Below are positions 10,186 through 18,795 of a stretch of 64,000 bases of DNA, piece after piece. A model generated the notes under the pieces. That model was not told the DNA's origin. It did not search any database and saw only the letters and a program-made list of their open reading frames with translations. A program made the translations under genes and the position numbers. This DNA comes from Alphaproteobacteria bacterium (lineage in GTDB: Bacteria > Myxococcota_A > UBA796 > CAJQPC01): positions 310,001 to 374,000 of the forward strand of contig JACKEV010000011.1 in the NCBI GenBank assembly GCA_020632795.1, read 5' to 3'. The number at the start of each line of letters is the position of its first letter. Position 1 is the first letter of the stretch.

Positions 10186-10551
10186 ATGTCCGACGCCGCC
10201 GACGCGGGCCTCATCCACCTCTCCAAGCCCGCGATCGAGAACATCCGCGACATCCTCAAGGACAACGACATGGACGGCTACGGCCTGCGCTTCGGCATCC
10301 GGGGCGGCGGCTGCTCAGGCTACTCCTACCTGCTGGAGTTCGCCGAGGCCCCCGAGGCGGACGACGCGGTCACCGAGATCGAGGGCATCCCCGTCTTCGT
10401 CGGCGCGTTCAAGCGCGACTTCCTCCAGGGCACCACCATCGACTACCTGACGAACGAGTGGGAGTCGGGGTTCAAGATCAACAACCCCAACGCCCGGCGG
10501 CCGTGCGGGTGTGGGGAGTCGTTCGACATCGACGAGGAGAAGTCCGGTTAG
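10186..10551 (+). CDS. A-type iron-sulfur carrier (IscA/ErpA/HesB family)
   Basis: A 121-residue small protein that accepts Fe-S clusters and delivers them to apo-proteins. The three conserved Cys are all present: C43 in RGGGCSGY, and C107 and C109 in PCGCGESF. The start is ATG 10186 with GGAGGA at 10175-10180 spaced 5 bases away. No iscS, iscU or suf gene is adjacent, so it is a stand-alone carrier, and the ErpA/IscA/SufA subtype cannot be assigned safely. It is divergent from trpE and overlaps the following minus-strand gene tail to tail by 4 bases. Confidence 0.93.
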   Translation: MSDAADAGLIHLSKPAIENIRDILKDNDMDGYGLRFGIRGGGCSGYSYLLEFAEAPEADDAVTEIEGIPVFVGAFKRDFLQGTTIDYLTNEWESGFKINNPNARRPCGCGESFDIDEEKSG

Positions 10552-11960
10552 CGGGCTTCCAACGTCCACAGCCGCTCCTCCCCCGCCCGCTCCGGCGGCC
10601 CGTACTCCGCCTCCAGCGCCGCGTCGAAGCGTACGTCCCCGTACACCGCCAGGTGCAGCCGCGGGTGGGCCGCGATGGCCTGGTCCAGCTCGGGCCACAG
10701 GTGCTCGTTGACGTAGACGGTCAGATCGCCGACCCGGCGGGGCTGGCCGTGGCGGTGGTCGTCGTAGGCGAAGGGGTAGGGACGCGCCATCGGCATGGGG
10801 CGCCAGGGCCGCAGCCGCCAGAGCTGCGGGGAGACCCCCCGCTTGTCGTCGTCGTTCACCGGCGCGGGGCGCAGCAGGTAGACCGCCTCGCCGGGCCGTG
10901 CGCGGGCCAGGGCGAGGTCCACCGCAGACGGCGCGGGGTCCGCGACCGCGCGCAGCCGCATGCCGTTGAAGCCCGCCACCCACGCGCTCTGGAGCAGGGC
11001 CATGCCCACCAGCAGCCCCCGCGAGAGCCGCGAGCGGGCCCCGGCCTCGGCCAGCAGGGCCAGCGGCGCGGTCAGGGCCAGGAGGTAGGGGAACTGGTGG
11101 GGCGCGGTGACCCCCAGCCCGTGCAGGGCGGCGATGAAGACCGCCGTGCCTGCCGCGATGAAGGCCAGCGCCGGGGCGCGCCGCACGCCCAGGACCGCCG
11201 CGACCAGCCAGGGCAGCCCCAGGAGCCCGAAGCGCGCCACCCAGTCGGTCGCGATGAGGCCCGACGCGATGGGCGGCTGGCCGTAGGTGTGCGGCTCGTG
11301 GGCCAGCGCCCACACCCCCGGCGTCAGGGGCGCGCAGCCCAGCGCCATCACCGCCAGGACCCGCCCCGCGACCGCCGGGCCGAGCGTCAGCGCCGCGAGC
11401 CCCGCGACCCACCCCCCCAGCCCGTGGGTCCAGGCCGCGAGCACCCCCACCGCCGCCAGCTCCCCCCAGGGCCGCCCCTCGGCCACCCGCTCCCGGGCCC
11501 ACAGGACCGCGACGACCGCCAGGGCGAGCAGCGGGTAGTTGTTGACCTCCGCGGCGTAGGCGAGCTGGAGGGGCGAGGTCGCCACCATCAGCGCCGCCAG
11601 CCGGTGCCGCCGGACCAGCAGCGCCACCGCGCCGAAGGAGGCCGCCGCGCTGAAGAGCAGCCACAGCGCGGGCGCCGGGAGCAGCAGCTCCTGAAGCGCA
11701 TGCAGGACCGGGAACAGCGGCGGGTGGAGCCCCACGAAGCCGATGAATGCGTCCTCGTAGCGGCCCTCGCGGAGGGCGTCGGCCGTCGGGCCGTTGTAGG
11801 CGGCGTAGAGCCAGGCGGTCTCCTCCCACCGGGCGGCGGCCCGCAGCAGGCGCAAGCCCGCGGCGAGGCCCAGGAGCGCGACGGTGACGCGGCGGGCGCC
11901 CGGGGCGGGCTCGTCGACGGCGGGCGACCCCGCCTCGCGAGCCCCCGGGGCCTCAGTCAT
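10548..11960 (-). CDS. polytopic membrane protein, GT39/PMT-like glycosyltransferase family
   Basis: A 470-residue protein with about ten hydrophobic helices spread over residues 25-350 and a soluble C-terminal third. Early after TM1 the segment EETAWLYAAYNGPTADAL and the following FIGFVGLHPPLFPVLHAL resemble the first loop and HPPL motif of lipid-phosphosugar-dependent glycosyltransferases of the GT39/83 type. Those use a polyprenyl-phosphate sugar donor at the outer face of the inner membrane. The donor and acceptor are unknown. The gene starts inside the end of the scramblase-like gene (8-base overlap), so the two are co-expressed. Confidence 0.65.
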   Translation of the reverse strand: MTEAPGAREAGSPAVDEPAPGARRVTVALLGLAAGLRLLRAAARWEETAWLYAAYNGPTADALREGRYEDAFIGFVGLHPPLFPVLHALQELLLPAPALWLLFSAAASFGAVALLVRRHRLAALMVATSPLQLAYAAEVNNYPLLALAVVAVLWARERVAEGRPWGELAAVGVLAAWTHGLGGWVAGLAALTLGPAVAGRVLAVMALGCAPLTPGVWALAHEPHTYGQPPIASGLIATDWVARFGLLGLPWLVAAVLGVRRAPALAFIAAGTAVFIAALHGLGVTAPHQFPYLLALTAPLALLAEAGARSRLSRGLLVGMALLQSAWVAGFNGMRLRAVADPAPSAVDLALARARPGEAVYLLRPAPVNDDDKRGVSPQLWRLRPWRPMPMARPYPFAYDDHRHGQPRRVGDLTVYVNEHLWPELDQAIAAHPRLHLAVYGDVRFDAALEAEYGPPERAGEERLWTLEAR

Positions 11961-12600
11961 CCGAGATCATGCCCAGGAGCCCCCGCTTGTTCCCGTCGTT
12001 CTCTTCGAAGCAGGTGAAGTCGATGAGGAAGGTCGCCGCCAGCAGCAGCTTGCGCAGCTCGGGGCCGCTGTCGCCGAACTCCACGCCGAAGGTGTCCGCG
12101 TCGGTGAAGATCTCCTTGAGCGCGCCGCCCCAGCGCTTGGAGATCCGCCCGACCTCGCGCCCCCCGACCAGCACCTTGAAGGTCCAGATGCGGAACAGGC
12201 GGCTCTTGATGGTGGCCAGCGTGCGGCCCCCGGGCCCCACCACGTCGAACGTGCGGTTGAGCAGGGAGAAGCGCCGCCGCACCTCGCCGATGGCCTGCCC
12301 GCCCTCGGTCACCGTCACCCGGTGGAAGTAGAAGGTGAAGGGCTTCTTCGCCACCGCGACCTCGGCGCGGTCGGCGTCGTAGATGTGGAAGGAGGCCGGC
12401 CGGCGGCGCCCCAGGAGGTTGCGCATGAGCACGGCCGTCAGGGCGTTGCCCTCCTCGGCGGCGTGGCCGACCACCCGGCCGTCGTCGTCGCACAGGTCGT
12501 ACTTGTTGCGGGACTCGAACCCGATGAGGATCTCCGCCCACTCCCGGGCCTGACGGACGAGGAGGCGGCTGCGCGTGGAGACGATCCGATCGAAGGACAT
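11953..12600 (-). CDS. phospholipid scramblase-related / LURP-one-like protein
   Basis: A 215-residue protein of the scramblase/LOR beta-barrel superfamily. Supporting features are the alternating beta pattern with YDLCDDDGRVVGHAAEE, FHIYDADRAEVAVAKK, the FYFHRVTV strand, FDVVGPGGRTLATIKSR and a final hydrophobic helix (about 185-200, LLLAATFLIDFTCF) typical of the family's buried C-terminal helix. The bacterial function is not established. Association with a membrane glycosyltransferase-like protein suggests an envelope or lipid role (inference). It is transcribed away from the cyclase gene, sharing a 99-base divergent region. Confidence 0.65.
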   Translation of the reverse strand: MSFDRIVSTRSRLLVRQAREWAEILIGFESRNKYDLCDDDGRVVGHAAEEGNALTAVLMRNLLGRRRPASFHIYDADRAEVAVAKKPFTFYFHRVTVTEGGQAIGEVRRRFSLLNRTFDVVGPGGRTLATIKSRLFRIWTFKVLVGGREVGRISKRWGGALKEIFTDADTFGVEFGDSGPELRKLLLAATFLIDFTCFEENDGNKRGLLGMISDD

Positions 12601-12699
12601 GGGCTCAAGCTCCCTTGGTTTTCGCCGCGTCTACGGGCCGGGTGGGGCGATGATTGCACAGCCCGGGCGCCCGCCGCGCAGGAGCGGTATGCTCGCGGC

Positions 12700-15486
12700 G
12701 TGTCCGGCCTCGCCCGACGGCCTTCGCGGCTCGCGTGCGCCCTGGTCGCCCTGTGGCTGAGCGGGGCGGCGGCCCGGGCCGATCCGATCGCGCCCCCGGG
12801 CGGGCTGGTCGTCGAGACCTACGGCCCCCGGCAGGGCCTGCCCGCCGCGACGGTCCGCGCCGTGGCGCAGCAGGAGCCCGGGACCCTCTACGTGGGGACC
12901 GACGGCGGGGTCGCCCGCTTCGACGGCGGCACCTTCGAGGCGGCGCCGGCCCCGCCGGGCTGGGCGCAGGAGCGGACCCTCGCGCTGCACCTGGGCGACG
13001 ACGGACTCACTGTGCAGTGCACCGCCGGGGTGTACCGCGCGCAGGGTGAGGCGGTGACGGTGCTGGACGACCGCCGCCTCATCGGGATCTCCGCGGGCTT
13101 CGCCGAGGACGCCCAGAGGCTGCTGCTGGCGAACGAGCGCGGCGTCTTCCGGGTGGGGCCGGCCGGCCTGGAGCCGGTGGCGTCGTCCCCCGAGGTCACC
13201 CCCGTCACCCTGCACCGCCACGGCGACACCCTGCTGGTGGGGGCCCCCGAGGGCCTGTTCGCGGTGGAGGGCGACCGGCTGGTGGCGCTGGACGACCGCC
13301 CGGTGCGCCGGCTGCTGGAGACCCCCGGGGGCCTGCTGGTGGGCACCCACGTCGGCGTCCTCCGCTACCCCGGCTTCGAGCCGGTGGGGCCGCGCGCCTG
13401 GGTGACCGACCTGGCCCTGCTCCCGAGCGGCGCGGTGGCGGCCTCCACCGGCAGCGGGGTCCTGCTGCTGCACCCCGACGGGCGCGCGGAGACCTTCACC
13501 CGGGCCAGCGGCCTGACCTTCGACGTCGCCACCCGCGCCCACGTGGACCAGGATGGCCAGCTCTGGCTGGGCACCCTGGGCTCGGGGTTGGTGCGGATCG
13601 CCGAGCCGGGCCTCCGGCTGTGGCGCCCGAGCAGCGTGCTGGGCGCGGGTCTGGTCACCGACCTGCGGACCGATGGGGACGCGCTGCTGGTCGCCGGGCT
13701 CATCGGCGCGGCGTGGGTCTCGCCCGCGCTGGAGGTCGAGGCGATCGAGACCGGCCTGCACGGGATCCTGGAGATGGGGCGCGACGCCGAGGGCGGGTGG
13801 TTCGTCAGCTCCAACGGCTCGGGCACCCTGCACCGCCGGCCCGGCGCGTCCGACTTCGAGACGCTCTGGGCAGATCTGCCCGGCCCCCAGCAGATCGAGC
13901 CCGATGGCCGCGGCGGGCTCGTGCTCGTGTACGCCGGGGGCGTCCTGGCGCTGGACCACGACGCGCCCCGGGACTGGCCCGCCCCGGAGATCCCGCTCTA
14001 CGGGGGCCACCCCTCCGCGGACGGCACGCTGCTGCTGCACAGCACCCGAGCCGCGTGGCGCTTCCACCCCGACCGCGGCTTCACCCCGATGGCTCACCCC
14101 GTGGACCCCTGCGTGGGCCCCCGGACGGCCGTCGACGGCGAGGGGGGCTGGGTGGCCTGCGGCGGCGCCGTCTACCGCATCGACGCGAGGGGGCACACCC
14201 TGCTGGCCCCGGCGCTGCCCGACGCGCCGCCGTTCGAGGCGCTCTACGCCGACGATGACGCGCTGTGGGCGGTGACCCGGGGCGAGCTGCTCCGGCTGCG
14301 CCCCGGCCCGCTCTCCCTGCGGCTGCCCGACGACGCCATCGCCCAGGACGAGGTGGTCCGCTTCGGGGACTGGTTGGTCGTGGGCACCACCCAGGGGGTG
14401 GCCTGGGTGGACCCGACGCTCTTGCGGGCGACCCGACGCCCCCCTGCGGTGCACGTCGCCGGGGCCTGGGCTGGCGACCGCGCCCTCACCCCCCCGCTCA
14501 CGCTCCGTCCGGGGGAGGACGACCTGCGCTTCGCCCTGGGGGACGACGTGCTGCTGCCGCCCTCCGAGCTGCGCTACCGGTTCCGGCTGGACGGGGGCCG
14601 TTGGTCGAGCCCGCAGGTGGATGCGAGCGTCCAGCTCCTCGGCCTGGAGCGCGGCGACCACACCCTGGAGATCCAGGCCCGCGCCCCGGGCACCGGCTGG
14701 AGCGACACCCCCACCGCGGTCGCCTTCACCCTGCCGCCGGCGTGGTACCAGCGCGGAGACGTCCGGGGCGGGGCCCTCGCCGCCCTGCTGGCGGGCCTGT
14801 GGGCCTACTGGCGGGAGCGCAACCGCCGCCTGGCCTCCGAGCTGGAGCGGCTGCAGGAGACCGAGCGCTTCCGGCAGGTGTTCGGCCGCTTCGTGGCCCC
14901 CGAGGTGGCCGACGACGCCCTGGCCGGGCGCCTGCGCCGCCAGGGAGAGCGCCGCGAGGTCACCGTGCTGATCGCCGACCTGCGTGGCTTCACCAGCCTC
15001 AGCCAGGCCCTCGCCCCCGAGCGCCTGGTGGAGCGGCTGAACCAGTGGCTGACCGCGATGGTCCACGAGATCGAGCGGGAGGGTGGCGTGGTCGACAAGT
15101 TCATGGGGGACGCCATCGTCGCCATCTTCGGCGCGCCCCGGGCCCAGGCCGACCACGCGGACCGGGCGGTGCGGGCCGCTCAGGCGATGGTCCGCGCCGG
15201 GGAGCGCCTGGGGAGCGAGCTGCGCGCCGGGGTGGGGGTGAACTCCGGTGAGGTCATCGCCGGGCCCATCGGCGCCGCCTCCCGCATGGAGTACACGGTG
15301 ATCGGCGAGGCGGTGAACGTGGCCGCCCGGGTCGAGGCCCTCACCCGCACCCTGGACGCCGACGTGCTCGTCACCGCCGCCACCCGCGCGCGGCTGACCG
15401 CCGACTACGGGCTCGTGGAGGTGGGCCCCCGCGACCTCAAGGGGGTCCGCCAGCCGGTCGGCATCTGGCGCTGGGACAGGCGCTGA
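12700..15486 (+). CDS. periplasmic beta-propeller sensor with class III adenylate/guanylate cyclase output
   Basis: A 928-residue receptor. Residues 1-27 form a signal peptide. About 35-590 is a two-component-regulator-type propeller with repeated short beta blades such as GTLYVGTDGGVARFDGG and GQLWLGTLGSGLVRI. About 590-680 is a Y_Y_Y-like Ig domain (LRYRFRLDGGRWS). A single TM lies near 690-705, then a coiled linker, and 752-928 is the cyclase domain. The metal Asp are D760 (ADLRGF) and D804 (GDAIVAIFG), and the NVAAR segment follows. Purine specificity (ATP or GTP) is unresolved. The GTG start has AGGAG at 12680-12684, a rather long spacing. It is probably an envelope sensor making cyclic nucleotide. 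Confidence 0.85.
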   Translation: MSGLARRPSRLACALVALWLSGAAARADPIAPPGGLVVETYGPRQGLPAATVRAVAQQEPGTLYVGTDGGVARFDGGTFEAAPAPPGWAQERTLALHLGDDGLTVQCTAGVYRAQGEAVTVLDDRRLIGISAGFAEDAQRLLLANERGVFRVGPAGLEPVASSPEVTPVTLHRHGDTLLVGAPEGLFAVEGDRLVALDDRPVRRLLETPGGLLVGTHVGVLRYPGFEPVGPRAWVTDLALLPSGAVAASTGSGVLLLHPDGRAETFTRASGLTFDVATRAHVDQDGQLWLGTLGSGLVRIAEPGLRLWRPSSVLGAGLVTDLRTDGDALLVAGLIGAAWVSPALEVEAIETGLHGILEMGRDAEGGWFVSSNGSGTLHRRPGASDFETLWADLPGPQQIEPDGRGGLVLVYAGGVLALDHDAPRDWPAPEIPLYGGHPSADGTLLLHSTRAAWRFHPDRGFTPMAHPVDPCVGPRTAVDGEGGWVACGGAVYRIDARGHTLLAPALPDAPPFEALYADDDALWAVTRGELLRLRPGPLSLRLPDDAIAQDEVVRFGDWLVVGTTQGVAWVDPTLLRATRRPPAVHVAGAWAGDRALTPPLTLRPGEDDLRFALGDDVLLPPSELRYRFRLDGGRWSSPQVDASVQLLGLERGDHTLEIQARAPGTGWSDTPTAVAFTLPPAWYQRGDVRGGALAALLAGLWAYWRERNRRLASELERLQETERFRQVFGRFVAPEVADDALAGRLRRQGERREVTVLIADLRGFTSLSQALAPERLVERLNQWLTAMVHEIEREGGVVDKFMGDAIVAIFGAPRAQADHADRAVRAAQAMVRAGERLGSELRAGVGVNSGEVIAGPIGAASRMEYTVIGEAVNVAARVEALTRTLDADVLVTAATRARLTADYGLVEVGPRDLKGVRQPVGIWRWDRR

Positions 15487-15562
15487 TCCTGCGCACCTGC
15501 GGCGGGCCCTCCCGGGCGATAGAATCGCAATTCAACGATGACCTTCCAGGAAGGAGCCCCCC

Positions 15563-17782
15563 ATGCTGCTCGCCCTGACCCTGCCCGCCCTGGCCCAGGA
15601 GGCCGACTGGTGTGACAGCTACCTGCCACCCGAGGCGCCCGACGTGGTCGTGGACGATGGCTGCCAGTCGGAGCCGCGCATCGGCACCTTCAACCCCACC
15701 GTCGAGTGGCAGTGGCTGGCGTCCTCGGCCACCGGGTACAACCACGTCATGTCCACGCCGACGGTGGGCAACCTCACCGACGACAACAACGACGGCGTCA
15801 TCGACGACGCGGACGTCCCGGACATCCTCTTCGTGGGACACGGCTACCACGGCTGGTCCAGCTACGGCTACGTCACGCTGCTCTCCGGGGACTCCGGCGC
15901 CGAGCACTGGGTGACCGGCGACATCGGGGGCTACTCCGCCATCGGCGGGGCCGGCACGGCCATCGGCGATCTGGAGGGGGACGGCTCCCCGGACTTCTGC
16001 GTCACCGGCTACACCGTGGGCGTCATCTGTGCGGAGTACGACGGGACCCTGAAGTGGGCGGCAGGCACCCCGCCCGGGTACGGCGCCGGCTACCCCACCA
16101 TCGGCGACATGGACGGCGACGGCTGCGCGGAGGTCGCCATCGGGGCGCAGATCTTCGACTGCACCGGGGCGCTCGTGGGGCAAGGCGCCTACGGCGACAG
16201 CGACCTGGGCCTCGGCGCGATCTCCGTGATGGCGGACATGGACGTGGACGGGCAGCTCGAGCTGGTGGCGGGCAACGCGGTGTACGAGCGGGACGGCACC
16301 CTCGTGTGGAGCGACGGGGGCGCGGAGGGCTACCCGGCCGTGGGCGACTTCGACGCCGACGGGCTGCCCGAGGTGGTCCGCACCGGCAACAGCTACGTCA
16401 CGCTCACCGACGACGACGGCACGATCCTGTGGACGGTCGCGGTGTACGGCGGGGGGCGCGGCGGCCCGCCCACCGTGGCGGACTTCGACGGGGACGACGC
16501 CCCGGAGGTCGGCGTGGCGGGCGCGTACTACTACACCGTCTATGAGGGGGATGGCTCCATCCTGTGGTCGCAGGCGGTGATCGACACCACGTCCAACGCC
16601 ACCGGCTCATCGGTGTTTGATTTTGAGGGCGACGGCCGCGCCGAGGTGGTGTACGCCGACGAGTACACCCTCTTTGTGTTTGATGGCGCCACGGGCGGCA
16701 TCCTGCTCTCCGACACGCACCACGACTCGGGGACCTGGTTCGAATACCCGGTGATCGCGGACGTCGACCAGGACGGCTCCAGCGAGATCGTGCTGCCCTC
16801 CAACACCTACCGCACCAGCGGCGACTGGGCAGGCATCACGGTCATCGGGGACCTCGACGACTCCTGGATGCCGTCCCGGCCGATCTGGAACCAGCACAGC
16901 TACCACATCACGAACGTCAACGACGACGGCTCCATCCCGGCGGTGGAGACCGAGAACTGGCTGAGTTGGAACAACTTCCGCTCCGCCGGGCTGGCCACCG
17001 GCCCCAGCGACTGGCAGGTCGACCTGGAGATCCTGGGCGAGGGCCGCTGCGCCGGGGCCTGCGCGGACGAACCGCGGGTGGTCGAGGTGTGGCTGCAGGT
17101 CGGCAACGCCGGGCTCGCCGACGCGGTGGACGCGGAGCTGACCTTCTACCGCTACGTCGGCAACGCCGTGACGCTGGTGGGCACCCACACCGTCAGCCTC
17201 GCCTCAGGGGAGGGCACCCTCGTCGGTCCGTACGCGTTCACCTGGGACGACTGGGGCGACGGCGATCTGTGGGTCTCCCTGTCCCCTGTGGATGTCAACG
17301 ACTGTGATTGGGACAACCAGGAGTGGAACCTGGGCTGGTGGCCCTACCCCGAGGTCGACGCGGACGGCGACGGCTACGACCCCGCCGAGTGCGGCGGCGA
17401 TGACTGCGACGACACGGACCCCTACGTCAACGCCGGCGCCGCCGAGGTGCCCTACGACGGCGCGGACAACGACTGTGACGAGTCCACGCCGGACGACGAC
17501 CTGGACGCCGACGGCTACCCGCACGTCGAGGACTGTGACGACGAGGACCCGGCGGTGAACCCCGACGCGGACGACGTCCCGGACAACGGCGTGGACGAGG
17601 ACTGCGACGGCCTGGACGCGGTGAGCGACGGCGGCGACGACACCGGCGTGGTCGGCGACGGCGACGACCCCGACAAGTGCGGCTGCGCCAGCGGCCCCGG
17701 CGGCGGGCCGGAGGCTGGCTGGCTGCTGGCCCTGGCGGCGGCCGTCACGCTCCGGCGCCGACGCGGGAACAAGTCCGCTTGA
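15563..17782 (+). CDS. secreted FG-GAP/VCBS repeat protein with MopE-type repeats and MYXO-CTERM-like tail
   Basis: A 739-residue exported protein. After a short signal (LLALTLPALAQ) come FG-GAP/integrin-like Ca-binding repeats with DxDxDG signatures such as GDMDGDGCAEVAI and ADFDGDDAPEVGVAG over about residues 60-420. Next is a CARDB/adhesion-like region, then three Asp/Cys metal-binding repeats (DADGDGYDPAECGGDDCDDTD type) at about 600-690. The end is a CGC motif, a hydrophobic WLLALAAAVTL helix and an RRRR tail. That is the tripartite MYXO-CTERM layout, which implies outer-surface anchoring by the matching sorting system. AGGAAGGA precedes the ATG. The ligand is unknown. Confidence 0.85.
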   Translation: MLLALTLPALAQEADWCDSYLPPEAPDVVVDDGCQSEPRIGTFNPTVEWQWLASSATGYNHVMSTPTVGNLTDDNNDGVIDDADVPDILFVGHGYHGWSSYGYVTLLSGDSGAEHWVTGDIGGYSAIGGAGTAIGDLEGDGSPDFCVTGYTVGVICAEYDGTLKWAAGTPPGYGAGYPTIGDMDGDGCAEVAIGAQIFDCTGALVGQGAYGDSDLGLGAISVMADMDVDGQLELVAGNAVYERDGTLVWSDGGAEGYPAVGDFDADGLPEVVRTGNSYVTLTDDDGTILWTVAVYGGGRGGPPTVADFDGDDAPEVGVAGAYYYTVYEGDGSILWSQAVIDTTSNATGSSVFDFEGDGRAEVVYADEYTLFVFDGATGGILLSDTHHDSGTWFEYPVIADVDQDGSSEIVLPSNTYRTSGDWAGITVIGDLDDSWMPSRPIWNQHSYHITNVNDDGSIPAVETENWLSWNNFRSAGLATGPSDWQVDLEILGEGRCAGACADEPRVVEVWLQVGNAGLADAVDAELTFYRYVGNAVTLVGTHTVSLASGEGTLVGPYAFTWDDWGDGDLWVSLSPVDVNDCDWDNQEWNLGWWPYPEVDADGDGYDPAECGGDDCDDTDPYVNAGAAEVPYDGADNDCDESTPDDDLDADGYPHVEDCDDEDPAVNPDADDVPDNGVDEDCDGLDAVSDGGDDTGVVGDGDDPDKCGCASGPGGGPEAGWLLALAAAVTLRRRRGNKSA

Positions 17783-17865
17783 TGGCGGGTTGGAGGGCGC
17801 GTTGGCGAACCCGGCGGCGACGCGATAGTCGCCGCTCCTCAACTCAACAATCCCGGAGTCTCAAG

Positions 17866-18696
17866 ATGAACCACCGCGCCCTCGCGCTGCTCCTCTGCGC
17901 CCTGCCCGCCCTCGCGATCGCCCAGGACGGCGTCGACCCCAAGCACGAGAACCACTTCCGCGACGTCCCGCCCATCGAGACCGATGCGCTCACCCTCTCG
18001 ATCTCCGACGCGCACGCCCAGCGGCCCTTCGCCAAGTTCAAGGCCCAGATCACCAACAACACCGCCGACTTCCTGCTCTACTACGTCAACGAGACGGTGT
18101 TCCACTTCGAGCACGGTGACTTCAAGCCCAACAACGGCGACGCCAAGCGCAAGCCCGTCATCATCGGCCCCAAGGACTCCAAGAACCCCACCGTGGGCGT
18201 GGACGGTGAGGACGGCTTCCACCGGGAGAAGTTCTCGGTGGACTTCAGCGGGTTCTACCGCGTGTCGGCCGAGGGCACGGTCCACGAGGCTCCCAACTTC
18301 AAGCTGCCGGCGGCCACCAACAGCTTCGAGGCGGGCCCCTACCGGTGCAGCCTGAGCAAGGTCAAGCAGGAGACCAAGGAGACCTACGCGAAGTTCAAGT
18401 GCACCTACACCGGCGACAAGGTCGGGCTGGTCACCCCCCGCAACCTGACGGTGAAGACCGAGAGCGGCCAGACCTTCGCCAACGACGACCGCAAGGGCGA
18501 CACCGAGCTGCTCTTCCCCGGCGACGACCTCAGCTTCTCCGCGATCTTCCACGTCCCCGCCAGCGTCGTGGACATGCAGTTCGCCAACCTGGAGGTCGTC
18601 TGGACCGACACCTTCCGCGAGGCGGAGGCCGTCGCGCTGGAGGTCCCCAGCCAGGCGTTCGAGCTGGACCCGGGCAAGACCGCCGGCAAGAACTGA
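17866..18696 (+). CDS. secreted protein of unknown function
   Basis: 276 residues with a clear signal peptide (MNHRALALLLCALPALAIAQ, cleavage near residue 20). The mature part is beta-rich and Lys/Asp-rich, with recurring KFKAQITNN, YYVNETVFHFEHGD and KFKCTYTGDKVGL strands and one Cys pair (about C163/C178). This suggests one or two Ig-like or C2-like sandwich domains. I do not recognise the family. The start is supported by CGGAG at 17854-17858. It has its own short upstream region and is followed by a GC-rich hairpin, so it may be a single-gene unit. Confidence 0.75.
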   Translation: MNHRALALLLCALPALAIAQDGVDPKHENHFRDVPPIETDALTLSISDAHAQRPFAKFKAQITNNTADFLLYYVNETVFHFEHGDFKPNNGDAKRKPVIIGPKDSKNPTVGVDGEDGFHREKFSVDFSGFYRVSAEGTVHEAPNFKLPAATNSFEAGPYRCSLSKVKQETKETYAKFKCTYTGDKVGLVTPRNLTVKTESGQTFANDDRKGDTELLFPGDDLSFSAIFHVPASVVDMQFANLEVVWTDTFREAEAVALEVPSQAFELDPGKTAGKN

Positions 18697-18736
18697 GCCC
18701 CCTGGGGGGGGTGACCCCGCGATGACAGGTTACTAC

Positions 18737-18757
18737 GCGGGGGTTGCCCACCCCCGC
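18737..18757. terminator. GC-rich hairpin after the secreted-protein gene
   Basis: GCGGGGGT and ACCCCCGC form a perfect 8-bp stem with a 5-base loop (TGCCC), 40 bases after the stop at 18696 and 38 bases before the next start. There is no T tract, so it is terminator-like only. Confidence 0.35.
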
Positions 18758-18795
18758 CCGGACCGTACATGCTGGGCGGAGACGATGGAGGTTCC

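Noticed and set aside
11884..12699. Long open frame continuing upstream of the cyclase gene
   Set aside because: It is antisense to the scramblase-like gene and has Arg/Gly/Pro shadow composition. The cyclase signal peptide starts at GTG 12700.
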